From NCBI RefSeq assembly GCF_002278035.1, contig NZ_CP022605.1, positions 806,001-870,000 of the forward strand: a stretch of DNA of 64,000 nt, in the 5' to 3' direction. Made by a program: the position numbers and the translations under genes. This document shows, piece by piece, positions 45,543 to 54,635 of this stretch. Under the pieces are notes generated by a model. That model ran no database searches. It saw only the letters and a program-made list of their open reading frames with translations, and was not told the origin of the DNA. This stretch comes from Ochrobactrum quorumnocens (lineage in GTDB: Bacteria; Pseudomonadota; Alphaproteobacteria; Rhizobiales; Rhizobiaceae). The stretch's first letter is position 1. Each line of letters opens with the position of its first letter.

Positions 45543-46847
45543 ATGAAATTGCAGGCAAAGCGAGCAATAAAAACACTGTTTGTTACTTCAGTAACGCTGG
45601 CGGTTCTGGGCGGCTGGGGAACAGCTCAGGCCGAACCCGTTGAGATCAATTTTTATTATCCGGTAGCGATCGGCGGACCGGTAACCAAAATCGTTGAGGA
45701 CTTAATCGCCCGTTTTGAAGGGCAGCATCCGGATATCAAGGTAAAGCCGATTTACTCTGGCACTTATCCTGAAACACTGAGCAAATCACTGACGGCATTC
45801 AAATCCGGTCAGGCACCAGAGGTGGCGGTTATGCTCTCAACAGATATGTTCACGCTGATTGAGGAAGATGCCATCGTACCATATGAGGACCTGGCCAAGA
45901 CCGATGATGATAAGGCATGGCTTGCAGGTTTCACACCGGTTTTCATGGTCAACAGCAGGAGCGAGGACAAGACATGGGGTGTGCCTTTTCAGCGTGGCAC
46001 TACGGTGTTCTTCTGGAATAAAGAGGCTTTCAAGGAAGTCGGGCTTGATCCCGAGAAAGGTCCGCAGGACTGGGCGGAGGTTGTTGATTTTGCAACCAAG
46101 CTGACCAAGCGGACGGCAAATGGCAGTGTTGAACGTTGGGGTATGCAGGTCCCGTCCTCGCTGACGTCTTATTGGCTGCTACAGGGGTATGTTGCGCAAA
46201 ACGGTGGAAAAATTGCTGAGCCGGACGGCAAAAAAACCTATTTCAACTCTCCCGAAGTTGTTGATGCGATGCAATATTGGGTTGATTTGGCAGCTAAGCA
46301 CAACGTTATGAAGCCCGGTGTGATCGAATGGGCAACCAATCCAAAGGACTTCTTTGAAAGTCGTGCCGCAATGATGACCACCACAAGCGGTAATCTGACG
46401 AATGTAAAGAACAACGCTCCTTTTCCGTTCGGCGTACAGATCCTCCCCAAAAACAAAGCTTTCGGAGCTCCGACGAGTGGCGGTAATGCTTATATTTTCA
46501 ATGTTGAAGATGAGACAAAGCAACAGGCAGCGTTTCAATTCGTGAAATGGCTTTCATCCGCTGATCAAGCTGCGGAATGGAGCATCAAAACCGGCTATAT
46601 TGCCGCCCGAGATGACGCATGGGAAACGGAAGCCATGAAGAAGTATGTAGAGGATTTTCCAGGCGCAAAAGTGCCGCATGATCAGATTCCCTACATGGTG
46701 CCAGAACTCTCCACTTACGAAAATCAGCGTGTTGCCCGTGTGATCGATGACGCGATCGAAGCGTCGCTCACAGGCAATAAAAGCGTTGAAAAAGCCCTTG
46801 AAGATGCTCAGGCCGAAGCGGAACGTATCCTTAAACCGTATAATTAA
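45543..46847 (+). CDS. Extracellular solute-binding protein, UgpB-like (family 1)
   Basis: 434 aa from ATG 45543, chosen over ATG 45537 because the GGGAGGAA site then has normal spacing. The signal peptide ends near AQAEP (residue about 30). Family 1 landmarks: INFYYPVAIGGPVTKIVEDL, the FKSGQAPEVAVML hinge, WGVPFQRGTTVFFWNKEAF and GNAYIFN. The closest familiar relative by pattern is the glycerol-3-phosphate/glycerophosphodiester binder UgpB, which agrees with the phosphatases next door. The exact ligand is not determined. Confidence 0.9.
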   Translation: MKLQAKRAIKTLFVTSVTLAVLGGWGTAQAEPVEINFYYPVAIGGPVTKIVEDLIARFEGQHPDIKVKPIYSGTYPETLSKSLTAFKSGQAPEVAVMLSTDMFTLIEEDAIVPYEDLAKTDDDKAWLAGFTPVFMVNSRSEDKTWGVPFQRGTTVFFWNKEAFKEVGLDPEKGPQDWAEVVDFATKLTKRTANGSVERWGMQVPSSLTSYWLLQGYVAQNGGKIAEPDGKKTYFNSPEVVDAMQYWVDLAAKHNVMKPGVIEWATNPKDFFESRAAMMTTTSGNLTNVKNNAPFPFGVQILPKNKAFGAPTSGGNAYIFNVEDETKQQAAFQFVKWLSSADQAAEWSIKTGYIAARDDAWETEAMKKYVEDFPGAKVPHDQIPYMVPELSTYENQRVARVIDDAIEASLTGNKSVEKALEDAQAEAERILKPYN

Positions 46848-46913
46848 TATCGCGGTGGAATAGTTCTTGTGGCAGTGCAGTCATAGCTTTCATCATTCAT
46901 AAAATAGCGCGGC

Positions 46914-47840
46914 GTGCACCCGTTGAAACCAGCCCGCGCTCGTAACAAAGCCTGGAGAAATCGCGTGAATCAGGTGAAAAACCAGCTGACACCCTGGCTT
47001 CTGCTGTTACCAGCCACTGTACTGCTGGCGGTGTTTACGCATATTCCAGCGGTGATGACATTCATCAATAGCTTCTATCAGACACCACGCGGCCGGCGTC
47101 CGCCGCGGTTTGTTGGTCTGGATCATTATACAACAATGATCAATGATCCGGTCTTCTGGGCCGCGCTTAAGAATAATGCGATCTATGCACTTGGCACCGT
47201 GCCTGCCTCTATCGCTCTGGCAATGCTGATGGCGATCATCGTGAATTCATCCATTCGCGGTCGCTCGCTGATGCGAATGTCTTTCTTTCTGCCGACTGTA
47301 TTGCCGATGATAGCAGTGGCCAATATTTGGCTGTTTTTCTATACACCCGGCTATGGGCTGATTGACCAATTTCTGGGGCTGTTCGGCTTCCATGAAACCA
47401 ACTGGCTTGGTAATCCTGATACTGTGCTTGGTAGTTTGATGGTACTGGCGATCTGGAAAGAAGCAGGCTTCTTCATGATCTTCTATCTCGCCGCATTGCA
47501 GCAGATCAGTCCTACACTCTCAGAAGCGGCAGCCCTAGAAGGTACAGGACGTTGGTATTTCTTCCGCCGGGTGACCTTCCCGCTATTGATGCCGACAACT
47601 TTGTTCGTGCTGATTAACGCAATGATTAATGCGTTCCGACTTATCGATCATGTGATTGTTATGACACGCGGCGGACCGGATAACGCCAGTACTCTGCTGC
47701 TTTACTATGTTTACAACGTTGCATTCCGCTTCTGGGATACGGCTTATGCATCTGCTTTGACAGTTGTGCTGTTGCTCGCACTGGCTCTCATTGCTTTCGT
47801 CCAGTTCGGGGTTCTTGATCGCAAGGTGCATTACAAATGA
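46914..47840 (+). CDS. Sugar-type ABC transporter permease (UgpA-like)
   Basis: 308 aa, GTG start at 46914; an internal start at about residue 18 is possible. Six hydrophobic segments with LTPWLLLLPATVLLAVFTHI at the front, and the EAA loop reads LSEAAALEGTGRWYFFRRVTFPLL. Its stop overlaps the next permease start as ATGA. It forms the inner-membrane channel with the following gene. Confidence 0.92.
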   Translation: MHPLKPARARNKAWRNRVNQVKNQLTPWLLLLPATVLLAVFTHIPAVMTFINSFYQTPRGRRPPRFVGLDHYTTMINDPVFWAALKNNAIYALGTVPASIALAMLMAIIVNSSIRGRSLMRMSFFLPTVLPMIAVANIWLFFYTPGYGLIDQFLGLFGFHETNWLGNPDTVLGSLMVLAIWKEAGFFMIFYLAALQQISPTLSEAAALEGTGRWYFFRRVTFPLLMPTTLFVLINAMINAFRLIDHVIVMTRGGPDNASTLLLYYVYNVAFRFWDTAYASALTVVLLLALALIAFVQFGVLDRKVHYK

Positions 47841-48679
47841 GTGCAATGACGTTAACCCATCAACCGCGTGAATTTTCTTTCTGGCGCGTCGTTGAAACCA
47901 TGGCCTGCTATCTTCTGGCCTTCTTGTGGCTATTACCGTTGCTCTATGCGGTGTGGATGGCGTTCCATCCGCCGGAATATGAAGCGCGATTCGAATTGTT
48001 CGCACCGCTCACACTGGATAATTTCACAAATGCGTGGCGTGCCGCACCTTTCGCGCGCTACTTTCTCAACACATTTATGCTGATCACTACTATTTTGATT
48101 AGTCAGTTCATCATCTGCACCCTCGCAGCCTTTGCTTTTGCCCGTTATGACTTTCGTGGCAAGACTATAATTTTTATGCTGGTACTGGTGCAATTGATGA
48201 TTATGCCGGAAGTATTGCTGGTAGAGAATTACCGTACCATTGCCAAGCTTGGTTTGGTGGATACAGTGGTGGCGATGGGACTACCCTACATGGCATCGGC
48301 CTTCGGCATATTCCTGCTGAGACAGACCTTCCTGACGGTACCGAAAGAACTAGACGATGCGGCGCGTGTGGAAGGGGCGGGTGCACTCACCACGCTTCTC
48401 AAGGTTTATGTCCCATTGGCCAAGCCCATTTATGTGGCGTATGGTCTGGTTTCAGTCAGCTATCACTGGAACAACTTGCTCTGGCCATTGGTCATAACAA
48501 ATTCAGTTTCGACCCGTCCACTTACGGTTGGCCTACAGGTGTTTTCCTCGCCAGATCAGGGGGTACAGTGGAGCATTATTTCAGCGGCAGCATTGATGAC
48601 CTCAGCACCCTTGCTGGTCGGCTTTCTTCTGTTCCAGCGTCAGTTCGTGCAGAGCTTCATGCGCGCCGGTATCAAATGA
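47837..48679 (+). CDS. Sugar-type ABC transporter permease (UgpE-like)
   Basis: 280 aa with six hydrophobic segments; the EAA loop is LDDAARVEGAGALTTLLKVYVPLAKP. It overlaps the first permease by 4 nt and is the last gene of the operon. The HNNLLWPL segment near the C-terminus is conserved in UgpE/MalG proteins. Confidence 0.92.
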   Translation: MSAMTLTHQPREFSFWRVVETMACYLLAFLWLLPLLYAVWMAFHPPEYEARFELFAPLTLDNFTNAWRAAPFARYFLNTFMLITTILISQFIICTLAAFAFARYDFRGKTIIFMLVLVQLMIMPEVLLVENYRTIAKLGLVDTVVAMGLPYMASAFGIFLLRQTFLTVPKELDDAARVEGAGALTTLLKVYVPLAKPIYVAYGLVSVSYHWNNLLWPLVITNSVSTRPLTVGLQVFSSPDQGVQWSIISAAALMTSAPLLVGFLLFQRQFVQSFMRAGIK

Positions 48680-49686
48680 CATCAGCAACGCCGTGATTGA
48701 CCAAAGAAAGCGTCTTGATCCATATCATTAAATAGAGGCGCTGAATTTTATTTAAACAACCCGTTAAATGAGAATTACATAACTTAAGGGTGGATAAGAG
48801 TTTTGGGGTAAGTCCGCGCGATGATTGCAACTTTACTTGCCAAAATAAATCCCCGCCGATGTCATGTAGAGCCGAGGCCGGGCGAAGTGCGTTCTTGGTC
48901 TTTGCATTGGAAAAATAAGGGCCAACCAGACACTTATCCAAACGAGCGAGAACCGAGCAAAAGGCTATTTCCCCGGCAAGAGCCCATTTGTGAGAGTTCT
49001 ATACCAAATATCGTCTTGTTGAAGGCGAATTCTATTTTGCCTTTTGCCCCATCGAGTTTCTGCTAGGGATAACACGAGCGGCGATCGCAGGTCTCGTCGT
49101 AGGAGCATCCTACCACTGGGTTCAGCCAAGTCCGGGGAGACATGCGCCCGCACAGTTACTTGGGGAGAGGAGGGGAGCGTGAAGAAGCTTCGCTTCCAAC
49201 AGGAATGAAATCAACGCCAACCGTTCCAAGGTGATTGAGGGTTTTAACCGCGCCGTTGCTGCCAAATGATAGGATGAATAGACGCGGTGAGACGCAAACT
49301 GGTCCGAATTGTCGGCGAGGGGACTATCCAAGGTTTTTGACAAATGGAGCGACAAATCATTCCAGAGCTATTCGTTTGATCTATCGCGGAATTACCCGCA
49401 GCCGCAGACGCCATGACGAGACTGCTCGCTTTTGGCGCCTACTCATCAACCACCCGCTAAAGGGCTCTCCTTTGAAGGATATTACGCATTCATCACGTAA
49501 TTCAGTTCAGACGTCCGCTCTGGGTTGAATCACATTCGGTTCTGCCCCAGGTTCTCGAAAGCTGCCATTTTCCACATTGGCCGAACGTCTCAAGTGTGGT
49601 GCGACAGAACCAATCTGATCGTTAGGACTTTCAACAAATATCGCGGTCAGGCTACCATTAGTATCCTCTTTGCCACTTCATACCGG
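48680..49686. other. One-kilobase gap without a supported gene
   Basis: Several short frames exist (for example 49235-49528 +, 48821-49066 +) but none resembles a protein family or has a good ribosome site. Inverted GGTTCTG...CAGAACC halves at 49538-49597 may be the edge of a lost element. No terminator was recognised after the ABC operon. Confidence 0.35.
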
Positions 49687-50559
49687 CTATGACATGTTGT
49701 GATGCTTAAGCACCGCGTCCTCATAATCGAATTCCAGAAGCGCTCCTGAGGCCGGTGCGCAGGCAATCTGATCATCTGTCAAGCCGATCTGGGCTGTGGT
49801 AACGAACAAAGTCCGGCCATCGCCGCCAAAGGCGCAACTCGTCGCGCGCGGCACAGGGAGAGCGATCAGACGCTCAAGAGAGCCGCCAGGAGCAATGCGA
49901 ACGATGGCCGATCCGTCGAATAGGACACTGAGAAGATAGCCGGCGCTGTCCATCGTCAGGCCATCAGGCTTTCCCTCACTGGGATCCATATCGAAGAATA
50001 GACGGCGGTTGCTGATTCCGCCCGTGACCTGATCGAAGTCGTAGGCGTAGATCTCTCCCTTGTGGGAGTCAGTGTAATAGAGCGTTTGGCCATCCTGGCT
50101 CCATTCCAGACCATTGGGCAGATCGAAGCCTGTCTCCGCGATATGCCACGTTCCATCTGGATCGAACCGGTAAAGGATGCCGACGCCCTTTTGTCTTTCC
50201 TTATTCATGAGGCCTGTCCACAGCCGACCTTGGCGGTCATATTTCCCGTCGTTGAACCGGAATGCCTGATCGGCATGTGGAGCGCGTGCAAAGCGTTCGA
50301 TGCGGCCATCCGCTCCGAGGTGTGCCAGCTCGCAGTCGATGCCCAGAACGATCTGCCCTGTGGGGCTCTCTGCCAGCAGGCCCACATCGCCGGGAATGTC
50401 GATGACTTCATCAACCCCGGAGACCGGATCATAGCTATGGAGCAGCCTGCCCATTATGTCGATCCACAGCAGCCGGTTGCGCCGCTCGCTCCAGATAGGA
50501 CTTTCTCCAATAATCGCGTTAGCTCTGAGTGCAATCCTGAAGACGAGAGCGGCGCTCAT
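49687..50559 (-). CDS. SMP-30/gluconolactonase/LRE-family lactonase
   Basis: 290 aa from ATG 50559, overlapping the stop of the SDR gene as ATGA. Six-bladed propeller landmarks: GESPIWSERRNRLLWIDI near the N-terminus with the metal-binding Glu, FNDGKYDRQGRLWTG, NGLEWSQDGQTLYYTDS and PDGLTMDSAGYL. It hydrolyses sugar lactones to aldonic acids. With the upstream SDR, a dehydrogenase-lactonase pair for oxidising a sugar is plausible. Confidence 0.9.
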   Translation of the reverse strand: MSAALVFRIALRANAIIGESPIWSERRNRLLWIDIMGRLLHSYDPVSGVDEVIDIPGDVGLLAESPTGQIVLGIDCELAHLGADGRIERFARAPHADQAFRFNDGKYDRQGRLWTGLMNKERQKGVGILYRFDPDGTWHIAETGFDLPNGLEWSQDGQTLYYTDSHKGEIYAYDFDQVTGGISNRRLFFDMDPSEGKPDGLTMDSAGYLLSVLFDGSAIVRIAPGGSLERLIALPVPRATSCAFGGDGRTLFVTTAQIGLTDDQIACAPASGALLEFDYEDAVLKHHNMS

Positions 50560-51428
50560 GACCGTGGTTCCTGTGCAAGAACTGCAATCTGGCGCCATGC
50601 ATTAGCCACAGCGGCTGGAGTGTCAGCGTGAACCGCGCGCAGGTCACGCGGATAATCCACCCCCTCGGCCTCAACTGAGCGGGTCGCATGGAACTGCCCG
50701 TTTGCGGCACGCAATATCCAGCCCCCTTCTATACATGCGGCAGAGGCAAGGAAAGCTACACCCGGGGCAACAGTTTCGGGTTTCAGCTCGTCCGGTTCGC
50801 CCTCCACGCCCCACATCCGGGTCTTTGCAACCGGAGAAACCGCATTGACGATAATGCCGTGCGCAGCCCCTTCGTCTGCAAGCACGTTCATGATGCCCAC
50901 GGCTGCCATCTTGGCTGCGGCGTAAGAGGCAAGACCCTTCTGCACATATTGCGGATAAAGAGCGCGGCATGAGGTTGTCAGCACAATCCGGCCATAGCCA
51001 GCCTCACGCATGCTGGGCCATGCGGCTTGAGCGATCCAGAGCGGTGCTTTCGCCGTGACGGTCATCATGTGGTCGAATGAGGCATCCTGAAAATCCTCGA
51101 TCCGTTCGTAGCCGACCCAGCCGGCATTGTGGATCACCGCATCGAGGCGTCCGTTTACGGCCAGGCATTCGCGCACCAAGGTATGGCAGTCATCACGCGT
51201 GTTTATCGGGGTGTGATAGGGGTGCGCTATGATCCCCTCTAAGAAAAGGCTTGCGGCTACACTTTCCACAAGTGTGGGCTCGGTGCCGGTTCCATCCGTC
51301 TTTGCTCCGACATCATGCAACAGGACAAAGGCGCCGAGTTGACCAACTGCTCGCGCATAGGCAAGACCTAAGCCTCGTGCAGCTCCGGTTATAAGGACAG
51401 TACGTCCGCGAAAATCTAACAAGTTCAT
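50556..51428 (-). CDS. Short-chain dehydrogenase/reductase
   Basis: 290 aa from ATG 51428 (a second ATG directly before it has tighter spacing to AAGGAA). The cofactor motif TGAARGLGLAYA, HNAGWVGYERI and the catalytic YAAAK (about residue 168) are present, with Ser in TTSCRALYP. It uses NAD(P) to oxidise an alcohol or sugar. The insertion after the first strand (VGAKTDGTGTEPTLVES) is like that of SDRs of the larger acyl or multifunctional-enzyme type, so the substrate is open. Operon with the SMP-30 lactonase, divergent from LysR at 51546. Confidence 0.88.
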   Translation of the reverse strand: MNLLDFRGRTVLITGAARGLGLAYARAVGQLGAFVLLHDVGAKTDGTGTEPTLVESVAASLFLEGIIAHPYHTPINTRDDCHTLVRECLAVNGRLDAVIHNAGWVGYERIEDFQDASFDHMMTVTAKAPLWIAQAAWPSMREAGYGRIVLTTSCRALYPQYVQKGLASYAAAKMAAVGIMNVLADEGAAHGIIVNAVSPVAKTRMWGVEGEPDELKPETVAPGVAFLASAACIEGGWILRAANGQFHATRSVEAEGVDYPRDLRAVHADTPAAVANAWRQIAVLAQEPRS

Positions 51429-51545
51429 CATGACTTCCTTCGTTGCTTGGATGATGACCACAATGATACGATACGTCCAATACTAAGAAAGTTGGATTGT
51501 GATATGTCTCATGTATCAAGTAAGTCGTTCACTTCTAGGCGCATC

Positions 51546-52460
51546 ATGATCGATCTGCGTAAAATGGAGCAGTTCGTCGCCGTTGCGGAGGAGGGGCACT
51601 TCCACCGTGCGGCTCACCGCCTCGGTATGTCCCAACCGCCCTTGACGGTTGCGATTAAACGGCTGGAAGAGGATCTGGGTGTGGTGCTGATCCAGCGGGG
51701 AGGCAACCGGACAATGGGCCTGACCCCCGCCGGTTACGCGTTTCTCCGTGAAGCGCGTGAGACACTTCGTCAGGCGCATTACTCGATCTGTATAGCGCAG
51801 GAGACCGCAGCTGGTTTTAACGGCCTTCTACGGCTGGGGTATGTCGGTAGCGCTCTCTATGGTCGTTTACCCGATACGGTAAGGGAATTCAGAGATACAA
51901 GGCCCGATGTGCGTTTGGAATTGCACGAGGCAACCACAGCCACACAGATTGCCAGACTGCTGAACGGCACGCTTGATGCCGCAGTCATCATTCCTCCAAT
52001 AGCAGATGGGGAAGGGATCGAGTTGCACGGCTTCGATAACGACCGGCTTTGCATGGCTTTGCCGCTTGATCATCCCTTATCCGAGAAGGAAAAGTTAACT
52101 CTTGCGGAGCTCGCTGATATAAACTTTGTGCTATGGCCAATTATCGAAGGGCGTGGCTTCCACCTTCGGGTGATCCGTTTGTGTGCCGACGCCGGATTTG
52201 TGCCTCAGATTATCCAGGAGGCGCATGGTATGCATGCCGTTTTATCACTTGTCTCAGTGGGCGCTGGGGTTTCCATTGTCCCAGAGAGCATGTCAAGCTT
52301 CCGACCGGATCGCATTGCGTATCGCTCAATCACCGAGCCGCAAGCAGATTTCGAGCTGTCATTGGCCGTCTGCGAGCCGACACCAGCGACTACAGCATTT
52401 GTGAACCTAGCCACGACGCTGCCAAGACGCTTTAACACTGAAAGTATGTCAAGTTTATAA
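51546..52460 (+). CDS. LysR-family transcriptional regulator
   Basis: 304 aa from ATG 51546, where the HTH begins in the usual way (IDLRKMEQFVAVAEEGHFHR, then AAHRLGMSQPPLTVAIKRLE). Earlier in-frame starts add residues not typical of the family. The effector domain runs from about residue 90, with LLRLGYVGSALYGRLP. It is divergent from the SDR-lactonase pair across 117 bp and is their likely regulator. Confidence 0.9.
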   Translation: MIDLRKMEQFVAVAEEGHFHRAAHRLGMSQPPLTVAIKRLEEDLGVVLIQRGGNRTMGLTPAGYAFLREARETLRQAHYSICIAQETAAGFNGLLRLGYVGSALYGRLPDTVREFRDTRPDVRLELHEATTATQIARLLNGTLDAAVIIPPIADGEGIELHGFDNDRLCMALPLDHPLSEKEKLTLAELADINFVLWPIIEGRGFHLRVIRLCADAGFVPQIIQEAHGMHAVLSLVSVGAGVSIVPESMSSFRPDRIAYRSITEPQADFELSLAVCEPTPATTAFVNLATTLPRRFNTESMSSL

Positions 52461-52682
52461 AGCGGGGGCTCGCTTCGGTCGATGACCTTACGTCTAGGCT
52501 AAACTTCTGACGAGGCCGAATCTGGAAGTCGGCGTAGGTCGAAATTTCGGTCGTCAGTCCAGATGTCGACGAGGTGAAGGGAACTGATGAGTTTTGCGTC
52601 CAATGGCTGCGTCACCGCCATTGCTCAGTTGTTCACATGCCGCTCGGTTCAAAGTCGTCGGCAACTCTCGTCACCCTGCGAA

Positions 52683-53429
52683 CTATCGGCTTGGGCCGGA
52701 AGACGTCACCCGGGTGGCACGTGCCTCGTGTGAGGAGCGCAAACGGTAACGATCCCCGGGATATGTGAAGCGGCTGCGTGTGACTGGTATCCCGTCCCGC
52801 CATGTCTGCCTGTCTACAAGCAGGCAGGGTTGACTGATTTCAATCTGCAGGATTTCGCGAATATCTTCATCCGCGCGTATGGCACGGATGGTATTGTCCA
52901 CTGTCGTGACAATCGTGTTGCGCAACAGCCAGGAATTCGGGGTAATCAGGTTGAAGTCTTGTTGGAGATAATCGGGCGCTTCAGAGCTATTGACATATCG
53001 CTCTTCGATCTGGATTGGCGTGCCATCTTCAAGATGCAAAAGCTTGGAATAGAAAACTTCATTTTCCGGTGAGCTCTGCAACATGTTGCGCCGTGGGTTG
53101 TCCGCACTCAAAGTCTCGTGCTGCAAAACACGGCTGCTATGCGCGCCACCCGACAGGATCACTTCCTCTGAAGCGTCTGGCAAATTGAAAATGGCGCATT
53201 GCATTCGGGGACCGATGACGAAAGTTCCGCGCCCCTGAATGCGCAAGAGAACGCCATCAGCCTGCAATTCCCGCAATGCCCTTCTAACAGTTAGACGAGA
53301 CGCGCTAAAGGTTCCCGCGAGATCATCTTCCGAAGGCACCTGAAAGTTTGCCGGCCATTCTGCTGTTTCAATCTTTTTGTCGATGGCGCTTTTTATTTGA
53401 GCATACAATGGTTGGTCTGAACTGTTCAT
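52683..53429 (-). CDS. HutC-type GntR regulator (UTRA domain), paralogue 2
   Basis: 248 aa. The winged helix (residues 1-70) has VPSEDDLAGTFSASRLTVRR and ALRELQADGVLLRIQGRGTF; the UTRA ligand domain (about 90-235) has LHLEDGTPIQIEERYVN and TWRDGIPVTRSRFTYPGDRY. It is strikingly similar along its whole length to the regulator at 55988-56749, so the two are paralogues. It is the last gene of the minus-strand arm after the TIGR02444 gene, 42 bp downstream. Confidence 0.9.
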   Translation of the reverse strand: MNSSDQPLYAQIKSAIDKKIETAEWPANFQVPSEDDLAGTFSASRLTVRRALRELQADGVLLRIQGRGTFVIGPRMQCAIFNLPDASEEVILSGGAHSSRVLQHETLSADNPRRNMLQSSPENEVFYSKLLHLEDGTPIQIEERYVNSSEAPDYLQQDFNLITPNSWLLRNTIVTTVDNTIRAIRADEDIREILQIEISQPCLLVDRQTWRDGIPVTRSRFTYPGDRYRLRSSHEARATRVTSSGPSR

Positions 53430-53471
53430 ATCTCTACGACAAATAATGTTATTAATAGCCTATAATCACAT

Positions 53472-54035
53472 TCATAGTCTGTTTGGGTCAAGCCCACTCG
53501 AAGAATTACACATGTCCGTTCGATGGTCGCGCGCAATCGTTCTAGCTATAAATTCAGCTTCTGCCGGAAGATGGGCTAGCGCTGAAAAGCCAAAGACTTT
53601 TAATAACACCAGCGAAACGGCGAAAATGTCGGGCTTCTCATCAATGGGTTCCACCGCGAAATAGGTGGGAATCAGTCTTTCCAGAACTACAACCTCAATT
53701 TTTTCGGCATTTAACTCAACGCTTTTTATAGTTTCTCGGAAGGCACTCGTACTCTCAAAACGTGTTATCCACGAATGCACCTTCAGCGCCTTTCTGACAG
53801 CTCTCAGCGGGATAACGATCTTTTCGCGCCATTCTTGTACCTCAGCATATAAAGCACTGACAGCTTTTGCCGTAACGTGATGGTTCGTTGTCACCGCGTG
53901 CAGAACCGCCAAAAAAAATGGCACGTCAATGGCGTGATCGTCTTGTAAGCCCAGTAAGGCATGCGGAATTCCGGGCTCGGCATAAAGTTTGAGCATAAAG
54001 CTCCAAAGCTCTGATTGTGAGTCAATATCATTCAT
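53472..54035 (-). CDS. TIGR02444/DUF2390 family protein
   Basis: 187 aa, helical. The family pattern is clear in the first half: LWSFMLKLYAEPGIPHALL, LQDDHAIDVPFFLAVLHA and WREKIVIPLRAVRKALK. The family has no known function. The second half (from about residue 95), with a hydrophobic LVLLKVFGFSALAHL stretch, has a freer fit. It lies 18 bp after ubiX and before the second regulator, inside a UbiD/UbiX operon, which is an unexpected setting. Confidence 0.75.
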   Translation of the reverse strand: MNDIDSQSELWSFMLKLYAEPGIPHALLGLQDDHAIDVPFFLAVLHAVTTNHHVTAKAVSALYAEVQEWREKIVIPLRAVRKALKVHSWITRFESTSAFRETIKSVELNAEKIEVVVLERLIPTYFAVEPIDEKPDIFAVSLVLLKVFGFSALAHLPAEAEFIARTIARDHRTDMCNSSSGLDPNRL

Positions 54036-54053
54036 AAGACCGCGCCTCTGTCT

Positions 54054-54632
54054 CTATGATCCGGATTTCATCCCGTCCCAACGTTTTACCGTGCCGGTTT
54101 CAATGCCGAACAGATCAAGAGCGCGGCCCACCGAATGGCAGACCATCTCATCAATACTATTGGGTTGCGAGTAAAAGGCAGGAACGGGTGGCATTATGAT
54201 GGCACCCATTTCCGTGAGAGCCGTCATCGTTTTCAAATGCCCCAAATGGAGCGGCGTTTCTCTCACCATAAGGACCAGTCGACGCCGTTCTTTCAAAACC
54301 ACATCGGCAGCCCTGCTCATAAGCGTCGAAGTCACTCCCGTGGCTATCTCGGACATGGTTTTAACAGAGCAAGGAGCGATAAGCATACCCATTGTTCTGA
54401 ATGAACCCGATGCAATCGAAGCGCCTACATTTGCGGCAGAATGAACGACATCGGCTTGAGACGACAATTCCGATCTTTGTATGCCAAGCTCCTGATGGAG
54501 CGTGAGGAGCGCTGCGCGTGAAACGACAAGATGCGTTTCAACGCCTACCGATCGCGCCAAATCTAATGCTTTGAGCCCATAAGTCGCACCCGAAGCACCA
54601 GAAATTCCTATCACCAGGCGTTGAACACTCAT
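54054..54632 (-). CDS. ubiX: UbiX-family flavin prenyltransferase
   Basis: 192 aa. The FMN-binding IGISGASGATYG motif is at residues 8-19, and the later LIAPCSVKTMSEIATGVTS and LVLMVRETPLHLGHL motifs that bind flavin and prenyl phosphate are intact. UbiX makes prenylated FMN, the cofactor of UbiD decarboxylases. It starts 3 bp after the ubiD-like stop, so it is the dedicated cofactor supplier. The ubiquinone gene is normally not linked to a catabolic operon, so this is probably a second, pathway-specific copy. Confidence 0.92.
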   Translation of the reverse strand: MSVQRLVIGISGASGATYGLKALDLARSVGVETHLVVSRAALLTLHQELGIQRSELSSQADVVHSAANVGASIASGSFRTMGMLIAPCSVKTMSEIATGVTSTLMSRAADVVLKERRRLVLMVRETPLHLGHLKTMTALTEMGAIIMPPVPAFYSQPNSIDEMVCHSVGRALDLFGIETGTVKRWDGMKSGS

Positions 54633-54635
54633 CGG

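Noticed and set aside
49538-49597. GGTTCTG/CAGAACC inverted halves as ends of an insertion sequence
   Set aside because: There is only about 50 bp between them and no transposase or target duplication nearby, so they cannot be IS ends.
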